A DNA stretch of 64,000 nt. It comes from an uncultured Cytophaga sp. Lineage in GTDB: Bacteria; Bacteroidota; Bacteroidia; Cytophagales; Cytophagaceae. Of the stretch, positions 43,042-52,404 are shown in pieces. The notes below the pieces were generated by a model. The model saw only the letters and a list, made by a program, of their open reading frames with translations. It was not told the DNA's origin and searched no databases. The stretch is taken from assembly GCF_937863595.1 (NCBI RefSeq), contig NZ_CALMGQ010000159.1, forward strand, positions 1 to 64,000. Reading direction: 5' to 3'. Made by a program: the position numbers and the translations under genes. Each line of letters opens with the position of its first letter. Position 1 is the stretch's first letter.

Positions 43042-44415
43042 TTAATATCGGTTTGGCTTGATGATTGTCGCTCCTTTATCGCTTTCAAACTTTGGTGTAA
43101 TGCGGGCAATTTCAATCTTTACTTTTCTACCTTTTATTTTTTCTTCTTTCACCAATTTAATAACCGACTCTACCTTTGAACGTTTTACCGCCGCATACGC
43201 AAACTCGTCTTTTACTTCAATCAAACCTAGTTCGTCTTTTTCTAACAAACCTTTTTTAGATAAGAATCCTACGATATCAATTTTATTAATTTTGTCTTTT
43301 TTGCCTGCACTGATAAACAAGGTTTCCCATTGAGGCAATAATGGACGAATTTTTTCATCCGACAATTTTAAAATATCAGGTTTAGACGTAATGTAATCGG
43401 GTAACAATACATCTTTGTGTAACAACATATACGCAGTGCCTGTTGAACCCATACGTGCTGTACGTCCGTTTCTGTGTGTAAATGCATCTATCTTATGCGG
43501 CATTTGATAATGAACCACATGCTTTACATCTGGTATATCAAGGCCTCTAGAAGCAAGATCGGTTGTTACCAACACATTGGTGCTGCCGTTTCTGAATTTC
43601 GTTAAAGTACTTTCACGATAGCGTTGATCCAAACCACCGTGGAAATTATTATTTATAATTCCATTATCGGTTAAGTAGGTACACACATTTTCCACTTCGT
43701 CGCGTTGGTTGCAAAACACAATCACCGATTCGTTTCCAATCTGACAAAGCAAACGCAATAAGGTATCAAATTTATCTTTTGAATCTGAAAGAACTGTTTT
43801 AACAGACAAACCGCTCGCTTGTCCGGTGATGTAATTCAAGGTAACAGGAGACTGCATCCCTGTGAATTCAGGTATCTTGATCGCTTGTGTCGCAGAAGTT
43901 AAGATGCGTTTTTTTACGTTCGTAAGTTTCCCTATAATGATTCCCATGTCTTCTTGGAAACCCATTTCAAGGGATTTGTCAAACTCATCTAATACCAATG
44001 TTTTCACATCGTCTAGATTTATATTTTTACGATTGATGTGATCCACAATTCTACCGGGTGTACCAATTAAAATTGCAGGCGACTGTGCAAGATTATTCTC
44101 TTCCACATCCATCGGGTGGCCGCCATAACAGCAGGTTACTTTAAAACCTGTTTTCAAACTTTTGAAAACACTTTCAATTTGTAAAGCCAATTCTCTCGAA
44201 GGCACTAAAACCAACGCTTGTATCGCATTTGAAGAAACAGATAGTTTTTCAAAAACGGGCAATAAGAAACCCAATGTTTTCCCAGAACCTGTTGGCGATA
44301 GTAAGATTACATCACTTGATTTGGCATTTGCCGCAAGCGAATCTTCTTGCATTTGATTTAAGGATTCGATGGATATGTTGGCGAGCAGTTGCTCAATGGT
44401 TGGTTTATCGGACAT
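43042..44415 (-). CDS. DEAD-box RNA helicase with DbpA-type RNA-binding domain
   Basis: A 457-residue helicase probably acting in 50S ribosome assembly or RNA turnover. Motifs: SPTGSGKT (I), PSRELALQ (Ia), TPGRIVDH (Ib), LDEFD (II, Phe in place of the usual Ala), SATQ (III), TDLASRGLDIP (V) and HRNGRTARMG (VI). The last 75 residues (INKIDIVGFLSKKGLL ... GRKVKIEIA) form a DbpA-like RNA-binding fold. It is monocistronic. Confidence 0.9.
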   Translation of the reverse strand: MSDKPTIEQLLANISIESLNQMQEDSLAANAKSSDVILLSPTGSGKTLGFLLPVFEKLSVSSNAIQALVLVPSRELALQIESVFKSLKTGFKVTCCYGGHPMDVEENNLAQSPAILIGTPGRIVDHINRKNINLDDVKTLVLDEFDKSLEMGFQEDMGIIIGKLTNVKKRILTSATQAIKIPEFTGMQSPVTLNYITGQASGLSVKTVLSDSKDKFDTLLRLLCQIGNESVIVFCNQRDEVENVCTYLTDNGIINNNFHGGLDQRYRESTLTKFRNGSTNVLVTTDLASRGLDIPDVKHVVHYQMPHKIDAFTHRNGRTARMGSTGTAYMLLHKDVLLPDYITSKPDILKLSDEKIRPLLPQWETLFISAGKKDKINKIDIVGFLSKKGLLEKDELGLIEVKDEFAYAAVKRSKVESVIKLVKEEKIKGRKVKIEIARITPKFESDKGATIIKPNRY

Positions 44416-44453
44416 GTCTTATTGTTCTTTCTTAATAAATTACTTCTGTTAGA

Positions 44454-44645
44454 AAATTCCAAGTAACAAAAAACAAATTCCAAACAACTAGAATAAACGC
44501 TTTTTTTGATATTAGAATTTCAAAAAGAATATTTTTTGATTATTTATACTGAAAACTCTTTATTGTGGTTTTTAAAAGATAAACCAGAATAAAGAGTCTT
44601 TGTTATTTCTTCCGTTTGGAATTTGTTTTTTGTCTTTTGGAATTT
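44454..44645. repeat. 192-bp inverted-repeat element
   Basis: Terminal arms of about 33 bases (starting AAATTCCAA and ending TTGGAATTT) are complementary with about three mismatches. A second nested hairpin (ACTCTTTATT with AATAAAGAGT) sits in the right half. It fills the gap between the helicase and rimO and has no coding potential. A partial copy of one end is found at about 52812-52837. Confidence 0.7.
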
Positions 44646-44651
44646 AAGTTC

Positions 44652-45965
44652 CTACTTAACGATCTCACCAAACAAATCAAACTCCGCAGCATCGTTTATT
44701 TTTACATTCGCAAAATCACCTACGCGCACGTACTGATCTTTAGCAGACACCATTACTTCGTTATCTACCTCCGGACTGTCATGCTCGGTACGACCGATGA
44801 AGTAACCGCCTTCTTTGCGATCGAACAATACTTTGTAGGTATTGCCAATTTTTGCTTCATTCAATTCAGCAGAGATGCCTTCTTGAATCGCCATAATTTC
44901 AGCCTGACGTTCTTCTTTTACTTCTTGCGGAATTGTATCTTCCATTGAATACGAATGCGTATGCTCCTCGTGCGAATACGTAAATGCACCCAATCGATCA
45001 AAGCGTTGCTCTTCCACAAACGAACGTAATTCGTCAAATTCTTTTTCTGTCTCGCCCGGGTGACCAATAATCATCGTGGTTCTGAAAGCAATACCAGGAA
45101 CTTTATCACGAATGGTTTTGATTAGGTCTTCTGTTTTCGGACGGTCAATTCCTCTGCGCATCAACTTCAGCATTTCAGTTGATCCGTGCTGTAGTGGCAT
45201 ATCAATATACTTACAAATATTACTACGCTCTGCCATTACATCCAATACATCCAATGGAAAGCCTGATGGGTAGGCATATTGCAAACGAATCCAATCGATG
45301 CCTTCTACATCGGATAGGTTTTTTAATAAGTCTGACAGGTTTCTTTTTTTATAAATATCAAGACCATAATACGTAAGATCTTGTGCAATCAATATCAATT
45401 CTTTTGTTCCTTTTGCAGCCATGTTTTTCGCTTGCTTCACCAAATCTTCCATCGGTGTAGAAACGTGCACGCCACGCATTACAGGAATGGCGCAGAATGA
45501 ACAGGGACGATCGCACCCTTCTGCAATCTTCACATACGCATAATGGGACGGAGTAGTTAGCAAACGTTCCCCAATCAATTCATGCTTGTAATCTGCTTTG
45601 AATTTTTTAAGGATCGCAGGCAATTCATTCGAACCGAAAAATGCATCTACTTGAGGCATCTCTCTTTCTAGATCGTCTTTGTAGCGTTGGGATAAGCACC
45701 CTGAAACATATATTTTATCAATCAATCCATTTTCTTTCGCATCTACATAACGTAAGATGGTATCAATGGATTCTTGTTTTGCATTATCAATAAAGCCACA
45801 GGTATTGATGATAACCACATTCGAATTATCTTTCTTCGATTCGTGTTCAGCCTCAATTCCATTGCCGCGCAATTGCGTTAATAGATTTTCGGAATCAACT
45901 AAATTTTTAGAACAACCAAGCGTTACAATATTAACTTTCGTTGTTTTATTTCCTTTTACTTTCAC
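44652..45965 (-). CDS. rimO: Ribosomal protein uS12 methylthiotransferase
   Basis: A 437-residue radical-SAM enzyme that adds a methylthio group to an Asp of ribosomal protein S12. The N-terminal cluster cysteines are in TLGCSKNLVDSE, NTCGFI and SGCLSQRY; the radical-SAM triad is CDRPCSFC; a TRAM domain closes the chain. The start is GTG at 45965, the only start fitting the family. It lies 12 bases after the lipoprotein gene, at the end of the ftsY-side group. Confidence 0.93.
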   Translation of the reverse strand: MKVKGNKTTKVNIVTLGCSKNLVDSENLLTQLRGNGIEAEHESKKDNSNVVIINTCGFIDNAKQESIDTILRYVDAKENGLIDKIYVSGCLSQRYKDDLEREMPQVDAFFGSNELPAILKKFKADYKHELIGERLLTTPSHYAYVKIAEGCDRPCSFCAIPVMRGVHVSTPMEDLVKQAKNMAAKGTKELILIAQDLTYYGLDIYKKRNLSDLLKNLSDVEGIDWIRLQYAYPSGFPLDVLDVMAERSNICKYIDMPLQHGSTEMLKLMRRGIDRPKTEDLIKTIRDKVPGIAFRTTMIIGHPGETEKEFDELRSFVEEQRFDRLGAFTYSHEEHTHSYSMEDTIPQEVKEERQAEIMAIQEGISAELNEAKIGNTYKVLFDRKEGGYFIGRTEHDSPEVDNEVMVSAKDQYVRVGDFANVKINDAAEFDLFGEIVK

Positions 45966-45977
45966 GTTAGGTATTTT

Positions 45978-46493
45978 TTATTCTGTGTATGTTGCATTAT
46001 AATCGATGTAAATCGTTACATCACTAACCGAGTCTTTATAAACTGTTACTGGTAAAAACAATCCATCATCGCTTATATGCGAATACAATCGATTGTTTTC
46101 ATCAATGAAGATGGAATACATTCCTGGTGGTAAACTACCAGCAAAATTTCCATTTTTATCTGATTTAATGGAATCCAACACTTCTGTATGTATAGAATTC
46201 ACAAAGGTTCCGTAAGAAAGATCTACTTCTTGTAAACCTGTTAACGGATAGAAATATATTTTACGCTGAACGCCCACTGCCGTTCCGTTACTTAATAAAT
46301 GTCCTTTCAAATCGAAGGTCCCTTCTTTGAAAATAACTTTACCTTTAACGCCCTGTTTCGGTTCAGCGGGGTCGGTTTCTCTATTTGTATTAAACGACAA
46401 TTGACTCTCTCTGCATGAAACAAAAAGAATCAACCCTAAAAAAAATAATTGTAATTTATTCAGCACCTTGAAACAACGAATCAACAAATTCAT
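45978..46493 (-). CDS. Lipoprotein with beta-sandwich-like domain, unknown role
   Basis: A protein of about 171 residues starting at ATG 46493, which puts a lipobox (ILFVSC) at about residue 27. The open frame continues 32 codons upstream into ftsY but that part is not a signal sequence. The mature part looks like a carboxypeptidase-regulatory or transthyretin-like fold (VKGKVIFKEGTFDLKGH, then NGNFAGSLPPGMYSIFIDENN). It overlaps the ftsY end by 38 bases. Confidence 0.72.
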   Translation of the reverse strand: MNLLIRCFKVLNKLQLFFLGLILFVSCRESQLSFNTNRETDPAEPKQGVKGKVIFKEGTFDLKGHLLSNGTAVGVQRKIYFYPLTGLQEVDLSYGTFVNSIHTEVLDSIKSDKNGNFAGSLPPGMYSIFIDENNRLYSHISDDGLFLPVTVYKDSVSDVTIYIDYNATYTE

Positions 46494-47418
46494 GTTTATT
46501 AAATACTTGCAGATCTTCCATTCTTTCTCCAACTCCAATATATCGAACAGGTATTTGAAACTGATCTGAAATTCCAATAACAACGCCACCTTTAGCGGTA
46601 CCGTCTAATTTCGTAATTGCTAAGGAAGTAACAGCTGTTGCTTTTGTAAACTCTCTAGCTTGTATAACAGCATTCTGCCCTGTACTTCCATCCAACACCA
46701 ACATAACATCATGCGGCGCTTCGGGAATAAACTTTTGAATCACACGTTTAATTTTAGAAAGTTCATTCATTAAGTTCACTTTCGTATGCAACCTGCCTGC
46801 TGTGTCTATAATCACTACATCAGCCTTCATATCTACGGCTTGTTTCACTGCATCAAACGCAACTGCTGCAGGATCAGTATTCATTCCGTGCGCAATAACA
46901 GGTACGCCAACACGCGCTCCCCATAATTGCAATTGTTCAACAGCTGCTGCTCTAAATGTATCCGCAGCACCCAAGACAACTTTTTTACCATGTTTGTGAT
47001 AATGGGATGCGAGTTTGCCAATAGTGGTTGTTTTGCCAACACCATTTACACCAACAACCATAATTACATACGGAACACCATTTGTTTCAGGGATTTCAAA
47101 TTCTTGATTATCAGGAATTGCATCTCCAACCAACAAGTTAACAATTTCTTCTTTTAGAATTTTATTGAGATCACTTGTGCTTACATACTTGTCTGTTTTA
47201 GCACGATCTTGTATGCGACCAATAATTTTCAATGTCGTTTCAATTCCCACATCAGAAGAAACCAATACTTCTTCCAAATTATCCAAAACCTCATCGTCCA
47301 CTTCGGTTTTACCCAGAATAGCCTTACTCAGTTTTGAAAAAAAACTGGTTTTGGTTTTTTCTAATCCTTTATCTAATGTTTCTTTTTTCTCTTTTGAAAA
47401 AAAACTAAATAAACCCAT
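46456..47418 (-). CDS. ftsY: Signal recognition particle receptor
   Basis: This 320-residue SRP GTPase docks ribosome-SRP complexes at the membrane. A short charged N-terminus and the NG domain are present: GVNGVGKTTTIGKLA (about 124), DTFRAAAVEQL, DTAGR, TKLDGTAKGG and the closing IGVGERMEDLQVF. It is the compact form without a long acidic A domain, as usual in Bacteroidota. Confidence 0.95.
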   Translation of the reverse strand: MGLFSFFSKEKKETLDKGLEKTKTSFFSKLSKAILGKTEVDDEVLDNLEEVLVSSDVGIETTLKIIGRIQDRAKTDKYVSTSDLNKILKEEIVNLLVGDAIPDNQEFEIPETNGVPYVIMVVGVNGVGKTTTIGKLASHYHKHGKKVVLGAADTFRAAAVEQLQLWGARVGVPVIAHGMNTDPAAVAFDAVKQAVDMKADVVIIDTAGRLHTKVNLMNELSKIKRVIQKFIPEAPHDVMLVLDGSTGQNAVIQAREFTKATAVTSLAITKLDGTAKGGVVIGISDQFQIPVRYIGVGERMEDLQVFNKHEFVDSLFQGAE

Positions 47419-47476
47419 AATTGCTTGTTTCTAAATCAATAAGCTACTTTCAAGCTACATAACAAATATAAAACAA

Positions 47477-47500
47477 AAAAAGTCCCAAAAGGGACTTTTT
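47477..47500. terminator. Terminator upstream of ftsY, end of ribosomal protein group
   Basis: AAAAAGTCCC (47477-47486) pairs with GGGACTTTTT (47491-47500) around AAAA. It ends part of the rpmB-rpmG-DUF4295 transcript before ftsY. Confidence 0.75.
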
Positions 47501-47527
47501 CCATAAGATTATGCAACCGTAAAAGAA

Positions 47528-47683
47528 TTACTTTTTCAAAGCTTCTTGAACATCTGCAATTGGAACTATTTCTTCTTTGAAAGAATATGCACCGGTTGTT
47601 TTTAGTTTTACTGCTCTAATTATTTTCGAGAAACCTTTGTTAGGATCTGTACTCTTAAGAGACGCAACTACCTTCTTTGCCAT
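47528..47683 (-). CDS. DUF4295 small basic protein
   Basis: A 51-residue basic protein beginning MAKKVVASLKSTDPNKGF and ending DVQEALKK. It is the small DUF4295 protein found next to rpmG in most Bacteroidota; the context suggests a ribosome-linked role but none is known. It begins 12 bases after rpmG ends. Confidence 0.88.
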   Translation of the reverse strand: MAKKVVASLKSTDPNKGFSKIIRAVKLKTTGAYSFKEEIVPIADVQEALKK

Positions 47684-47695
47684 AGTAGTAAGTGA

Positions 47696-47878
47696 TTATT
47701 TAATTTCTTTGTGAAGTGTATATTTTTTAAGAACCGCGTTGTATTTTTTCAACTCGATACGCTCTGGCGTATTCTTACGGTTTTTAGTTGTTATGTGACG
47801 GCTTGTACCAGGTAAACCTGTAGCTTTGTGCTCTGTACATTCCATGATAACTTGGATTCTGTTTCCTTTTTTTGCCAT
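47696..47878 (-). CDS. rpmG: 50S ribosomal protein bL33
   Basis: A 60-residue L33 of the type without the zinc CxxC pairs: [17 protein letters not shown], then [20 protein letters not shown] and [15 protein letters not shown]. It lies between rpmB and the DUF4295 gene, 5 bases after rpmB. Confidence 0.95.
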   Translation of the reverse strand: MAKKGNRIQVIMECTEHKATGLPGTSRHITTKNRKNTPERIELKKYNAVLKKYTLHKEIK

Positions 47879-47883
47879 GATTA

Positions 47884-48126
47884 CTAATATTTTTTAAGGT
47901 AACCTAAAGCTGAAGCTTTTTCCAAAACTGCAGCCAAACCTTTTGAACTAATGGTCTTAATCGCTTTTGCAGATAACTTTAATGTTACCCATCTGTTTTC
48001 TTCGGAAAGGAAGAAACGCTTCTTCTGAATATTAGGTGCAAATGTTCTCTTCGTCTTATTGTTCGCGTGAGATACATTGAACCCTGATTTTGTTTTCTTT
48101 CCTGTTATTTGACAAACTCTGGCCAT
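47884..48126 (-). CDS. rpmB: 50S ribosomal protein bL28
   Basis: An 80-residue L28 with the family start [20 protein letters not shown], then [15 protein letters not shown] and [14 protein letters not shown]. First gene of the ribosomal group on the minus strand. Confidence 0.95.
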   Translation of the reverse strand: MARVCQITGKKTKSGFNVSHANNKTKRTFAPNIQKKRFFLSEENRWVTLKLSAKAIKTISSKGLAAVLEKASALGYLKKY

Positions 48127-48434
48127 GACAATACAATTCTAAATGCTAATAGGGTTGCAAATATCTGAAAAAATCCCTTAAAGACCAAGCCGTACTCTAA
48201 AATTATTGTTAAAAATCACCTATTGTGGAAAAAAGAGCTAAATAAGTGCCCTATTCGTCAAATTTAGCATTTTAAAAGAATACGATTTCAATGTATGTAA
48301 TGCCCCCTCCCTAATAAAACGTAAAATATACAGCTAGTTTACGTTTTCAAAATTGGTACAACATTACGATCCATACCCTTGCTCATTAAGGATCGCAATA
48401 AAAATAATCCAGTTTATATCTAAAAAGGATCGGT

Positions 48435-48500
48435 TATAGTAACTGTATAGTAACTGTATAGTAACTGTATAGTAACTGTATGGGAACTGTATGGAAACCA
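48435..48500. repeat. Tandem array of 11-nt units
   Basis: Four exact copies of TATAGTAACTG run from 48435 to 48478, followed by two degenerate copies to 48500. The period is close to one helical turn, so each unit presents the same DNA face. Confidence 0.9.
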
Positions 48501-48560
48501 TATAAGAAATACTAATTAGAGATTATTAGAAAAGTGCAAAACTGTTATATCTAAGCTCTT

Positions 48561-48898
48561 TTACCTCGGTCTGTGTCACACCACAGCCGTCAACTTAAGC
48601 TTTTATTCAGAATTGGATATACGACTACGCTGGAGTCGATTTGTTTCTGGCTATGTTTTACTATAAATATTTGATTCCTCTGGAGCCATTTCTAACAATC
48701 ATTAGTTTAAATTTGACAGTTTCGTTTTAAAACATGGAAATTTATATCAAACTATAAACTTAATAAAACTTTAACCTGTTGGTAATGAATCCGGAGGAGT
48801 CAAATATTTATAAAATGGAATATATAAGAATTACCGACTCCAGCGGAATCACACATTTCCTTAGGTTAACGGCTATGGTGGCACACAGACCGAGGTAA
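48561..48898. repeat. 338-bp imperfect palindromic (MITE-like) element
   Basis: The ends TTACCTCGGTCTGTGT and ACACAGACCGAGGTAA are exact complements; the similarity runs about 39 bases inwards with about five differences. Internal modules are also mirrored: GCTGGAGTCG near 48630 and CGACTCCAGC near 48836, and TATAAATATTTGA near 48665 with TCAAATATTTATA near 48800. No target-site duplication or transposase is seen. Confidence 0.75.
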
Positions 48899-48976
48899 CG
48901 TAACAAAGAAATGCTATATTAACATCCGTACCATTATTTTACACATCTCTCCCATCCTTCTTCCATCTATTTTTTG

Positions 48977-48984
48977 TACCTTTG
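48977..48984 (+). promoter_or_regulatory. Promoter -7 box TACCTTTG of rocD
   Basis: TACCTTTG fits TAnnTTTG and lies 66 bases before the rocD ATG. No clear -33 TTG is at the usual distance. Confidence 0.55.
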
Positions 48985-49050
48985 TAAGCCGTTTTGAGGC
49001 TTTAATGGATCAACGGCTATACTATAAAAATACTTTAAAACAATCACATT

Positions 49051-50283
49051 ATGAACACTACTGTATCTCTTAGTCAGCAGGCTATCGAACTTGAAGATAA
49101 ATATGGCGCACATAACTATCATCCGCTTCCGGTGGTTTTAGCCAAAGGAGAAGGTGTTCACGTTTGGGATGTTAACGGAAAGCATTATTACGATTTCCTT
49201 TCTGCATACAGTGCCGTAAACCAAGGCCACTGCCACCCACGTATTATCAATGCGATGATTGAGCAAGCGCAAAAATTAACGCTTACGTCTCGTGCATTCT
49301 ACAACGATAAATTAGGTGAAGCAGAAAAGTTCATCTGTGATTTATTCGGTTACGATAAAGCATTATTAATGAACTCAGGCGCGGAAGCAAATGAGTCTGC
49401 TATAAAATTAGTGCGTAAATGGGGATACCAAGTAAAAGGCATCCCAACAGATAAAGCGGTGATTGTTGCCGTAGAAGGAAACTTCCACGGACGTACAACA
49501 GGAATCATATCTGCCTCTACGGATCCTGATTCAAGAAATAACTTCGGTCCGTTTATGCCGGGTTACCACATCATTCCTTACAATGATGTTACAGCTTTGG
49601 AAGAAGCACTTAAGAATCCAAACGTTTGTGGCTTCTGGGTTGAGCCGATTCAAGGCGAAGCAGGTGTGTTTGTACCAGGCGATGGCTATTTGAAAAAAGC
49701 ACAAGAATTATGTACACAATACAATGTAATCTTAATGATGGACGAAGTACAAACAGGTTGCGGCAGAACAGGTAAATTAACAGCTTGCAATCACGAAGGC
49801 GTACAACCTGACATGTTGATCTTAGGAAAAGCAATCTCTGGCGGAACATATCCTGTATCGTGTGTACTTACTTCAGATGAAATCATGTTGACTATTAAGC
49901 CGGGCGAACATGGTTCTACCTACGGTGGAAACCCATTGGCCTGTGCGGTTATGGTTGAGTCCTTAGCCGTTTTGATGGACGAAGGAATGATTGACAATGC
50001 AGCTGCCATGGGAGAAATTTTCCGCGACAGAATGAATGCATTGAAAGAAAAATGCGATCACATTACATTGGTTCGCGGTAAAGGATTGTTAAACGCAATC
50101 ATCATCAAGCCAACAGCAGATGGACGTACTGCATGGGATGTATGTATTAAACTTATGGAAAATGGTTTGCTTGCAAAACCAACCCACGGCGACATCATTC
50201 GTTTTGCACCTCCATTGGTTATCAATGAAGACCAAATAAATGAGTGCTGCGATATTATTGAGAAAACATTGATGAGTTTCTAA
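49051..50283 (+). CDS. rocD: Ornithine--oxo-acid aminotransferase
   Basis: A 410-residue class III PLP aminotransferase converting ornithine and 2-oxoglutarate to glutamate semialdehyde and glutamate. Visible: [12 protein letters not shown] at the start, [18 protein letters not shown] (about 110), EPIQGEAGV (about 197), [12 protein letters not shown] (about 231) and the PLP lysine in [13 protein letters not shown] (about 259). It stands alone and is followed by palindromic repeats. Confidence 0.93.
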   Translation: MNTTVSLSQQAIELEDKYGAHNYHPLPVVLAKGEGVHVWDVNGKHYYDFLSAYSAVNQGHCHPRIINAMIEQAQKLTLTSRAFYNDKLGEAEKFICDLFGYDKALLMNSGAEANESAIKLVRKWGYQVKGIPTDKAVIVAVEGNFHGRTTGIISASTDPDSRNNFGPFMPGYHIIPYNDVTALEEALKNPNVCGFWVEPIQGEAGVFVPGDGYLKKAQELCTQYNVILMMDEVQTGCGRTGKLTACNHEGVQPDMLILGKAISGGTYPVSCVLTSDEIMLTIKPGEHGSTYGGNPLACAVMVESLAVLMDEGMIDNAAAMGEIFRDRMNALKEKCDHITLVRGKGLLNAIIIKPTADGRTAWDVCIKLMENGLLAKPTHGDIIRFAPPLVINEDQINECCDIIEKTLMSF

Positions 50284-50284
50284 G

Positions 50285-50415
50285 AAGTACTAAGTACAGA
50301 GTACCAAGTACGGAGTACTCTAATGCTAGGAAATTCAAATACATATTTAAGATTTAAAATTTAAAAAGGAGTTTTAAGTACTTTGTACTCCGTACTCAGT
50401 ACTTAAAACTCCTTT
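50285..50415. repeat. Palindromic GTACT-rich repeat and hairpin
   Basis: The left part carries several GTACT/AGTAC words; the right part has a perfect 18-bp stem (50365-50382 with 50398-50415) whose loop contains its own GTACTCCGTAC near-palindrome. It lies directly after rocD and before hemB and may act as rocD terminator. Confidence 0.65.
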
Positions 50416-50434
50416 AACACTTTACACTAACAAA

Positions 50435-51403
50435 ATGCGCCGTCCAAGAAGAAACCGTAAATCAGAAGCTGTTCGTCAGTTGGTAAAAGAACACCGTGTA
50501 TATACCGAAGATCTTATGTTCCCACTTTTCTTAACAGGTGGAACAAATATTAAAACAGAGATTGCTTCGATGCCGGGTATCTTGCGTTTTTCAGAAGATA
50601 ATCTATTACGCGAAATCGACAGCTGTATGAATTTAGGCTTGCGCTCGTTTGTATTGTTTCCGCACTTTCCGGACGATGTAAAAGATTCACACGGATCCAT
50701 TAGTTATCAAGAAAACATGTACTTGAAAGCCATTCGTGAAATCAAAAAACGTTTCCCGGAATGCTGTTTGATGACGGATGTTGCGCTTGACCCCTACTCT
50801 TCTGACGGGCACGATGGAATCGTAGTGAATGGTGAAATTGTAAATGACCCCACATTAATTGTGTTGGGCAAAATGGCGGTTGCACAAGCGCAAGCGGGTG
50901 CAGACATCGTCGGACCATCAGATATGATGGACGGTCGCGTTGGTTTTATTCGTGACATGTTAGATGACAACGATCTTACCAACACATCCATCATGGCCTA
51001 CACGGCAAAATATGCAAGTGCTTTTTACGGTCCGTTTAGAGATGCCTTAGACTCTGCTCCCAAAGCAGGCGATAAAAAAACCTATCAAATGGATCCCGCA
51101 AATGTTACCGAAGCCTTGCTTGAAGCAGAGTTAGACGTGCAAGAAGGTGCAGACATGATTATGGTTAAACCTGCCCTAGCCTATTTAGATGTTATCAAAA
51201 CCTTATACGATCAATTTGATTTACCAATAGCAGCCTACAACGTAAGTGGAGAATATGCGATGGTAAAAGCCGCTGCAGCCAACGGTTGGTTAGATAACGA
51301 CAAGGTGATGCTTGAAACTTTATTGAGCATGAAACGCGCCGGGGCGAAGATTTTACTGACTTACTTTGCGAAGGAGTTTGCTGAGAAGGTAAGGTATTTT
51401 TAA
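50435..51403 (+). CDS. hemB: Delta-aminolevulinic acid dehydratase (porphobilinogen synthase)
   Basis: This 322-residue enzyme joins two 5-aminolevulinate molecules in haem synthesis. The Schiff-base lysines are in AYTAKYASAFYGPFRDA (about 190) and MVKPALAYLD (about 246). The metal loop reads DVALDPYSSDGHDGI, with Asp where zinc enzymes have Cys, so it is the Mg-dependent type. The start RRPRRNRKSEAVRQLV fits the family. Monocistronic. Confidence 0.93.
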   Translation: MRRPRRNRKSEAVRQLVKEHRVYTEDLMFPLFLTGGTNIKTEIASMPGILRFSEDNLLREIDSCMNLGLRSFVLFPHFPDDVKDSHGSISYQENMYLKAIREIKKRFPECCLMTDVALDPYSSDGHDGIVVNGEIVNDPTLIVLGKMAVAQAQAGADIVGPSDMMDGRVGFIRDMLDDNDLTNTSIMAYTAKYASAFYGPFRDALDSAPKAGDKKTYQMDPANVTEALLEAELDVQEGADMIMVKPALAYLDVIKTLYDQFDLPIAAYNVSGEYAMVKAAAANGWLDNDKVMLETLLSMKRAGAKILLTYFAKEFAEKVRYF

Positions 51404-51410
51404 GAGTATT

Positions 51411-51470
51411 CAAAGCACTACGGAATAATATACACCAGTCACCGCTTCGCTAAAGACTTGCGCAAGTGGG
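51411..51470 (+). repeat. REP-like unit, copy 1
   Basis: A 60-nt unit with core ACACCAGTCACCGCTTCGCT followed by AAAGACTtGCGC. It shares nearly all of about 38 core bases with copy 2 at 52706. It can fold as AGTC...GACT around CGCTTCGCT. Confidence 0.75.
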
Positions 51471-51529
51471 ATTAATTTCATAAAAAGTACAAGCAGTGTA
51501 CGGCTGTAAACAAACATTAATTTTTAATT

Positions 51530-52324
51530 ATGAAGCATCAAAATAGATATGATATTTTCATTGACAAACTAACCCAAGAGTTTGCTCAAATAACAAATTT
51601 CAACCTAATTCAAGAAGATAAAAAAGGAAAGGAAATTTTTAATTTTATTGTAAAGAGATTTGGAGAGATACACTCATTCAAAACTCTTTTCACCAACTAT
51701 TATATTCTTGCTGCTTCAAAATCAGTAATTGACGATGCTAATGAAATACAAAAATCGAAATACAAGCACTTATTAGTAATTTCTAAAGAAGACTTAAAGG
51801 AAAATTATTATGAAACTATTCGATTGGGATACATCGGCATGTTTCACAAATATGAAAATTACGTTAATGATGTGATTGTTAATGCTGAATTATTAATTTC
51901 GGAACTTAACGAAACAAGCACATCATTAACAAAATACATAGAGCTAACTTTTAATTATAAAATTAAAGACTGGAAAAATTCATCTTCGATTAATCGTTTA
52001 AATTGGATAACAATTTGCAATAAGCATTATGATGGATTTCCAAAAAAAGAACCAAAACATGTCTCTTATATCCATCTCCCTGAAAACGAAAAGATAAAAC
52101 TTACCAAAGAAGACTTTATTCAAGATATCGACATATTAATAAAACATTATAATTTAATTCTTCAAATAGTGTTCACCCTTGCACTCTATAAAACAACATT
52201 TGATGGAAAGGACTTTACTATTAATGAATTCACAGATTTAGAATTACATCAAAAAATCATTGATGGAAAAAATCAAATGCATGAACAAGCATTGAAGTTA
52301 ATCGAATTAAGCAAAGAATTTTAG
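51530..52324 (+). CDS. Unknown 264-residue protein, possibly HEPN-like
   Basis: A soluble, mainly helical, Lys/Ile-rich protein with codon use and AT content more extreme than the hemB gene before it. I do not recognise the family with certainty. A central helix with RLGYIGMFHKYENYVNDV and a later NRLNWITICNKHYDG segment resemble the Arg...His/Asn-KH motifs of HEPN-type RNases and relatives. It is followed after 80 bases by an antitoxin-like HTH gene, and the pair is flanked by REP-like direct repeats, which suggests an accessory toxin-type or defence gene. This is inference. Confidence 0.6.
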   Translation: MKHQNRYDIFIDKLTQEFAQITNFNLIQEDKKGKEIFNFIVKRFGEIHSFKTLFTNYYILAASKSVIDDANEIQKSKYKHLLVISKEDLKENYYETIRLGYIGMFHKYENYVNDVIVNAELLISELNETSTSLTKYIELTFNYKIKDWKNSSSINRLNWITICNKHYDGFPKKEPKHVSYIHLPENEKIKLTKEDFIQDIDILIKHYNLILQIVFTLALYKTTFDGKDFTINEFTDLELHQKIIDGKNQMHEQALKLIELSKEF

Positions 52325-52404
52325 CAAGAACAACCTCGGCGACATTCTTGATTAGGAAATATTTTTTATTTTTTCAATATTAGATTATCATAAATAATAG
52401 ACTT

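Larger units (their letters stand above)
48127..49050. other. 924-base intergenic region between rpmB and rocD
   Basis: No gene is supported. The region holds an 11-nt tandem array (48435-48500), a 338-bp inverted-repeat element (48561-48898), and the rocD promoter box TACCTTTG at 48977-48984. The part nearest rpmB (48127-48434) shows nothing beyond its likely promoter area. Confidence 0.6.

Noticed and set aside
43042-44415. DEFD in helicase motif II as a sign of lost activity
   Set aside because: Asp, Glu and final Asp needed for Mg-ATP are kept; Ala to Phe is a variant of no proven effect.
48435-48500. CRISPR array
   Set aside because: Units are 11 bases with no spacers and no cas gene nearby.
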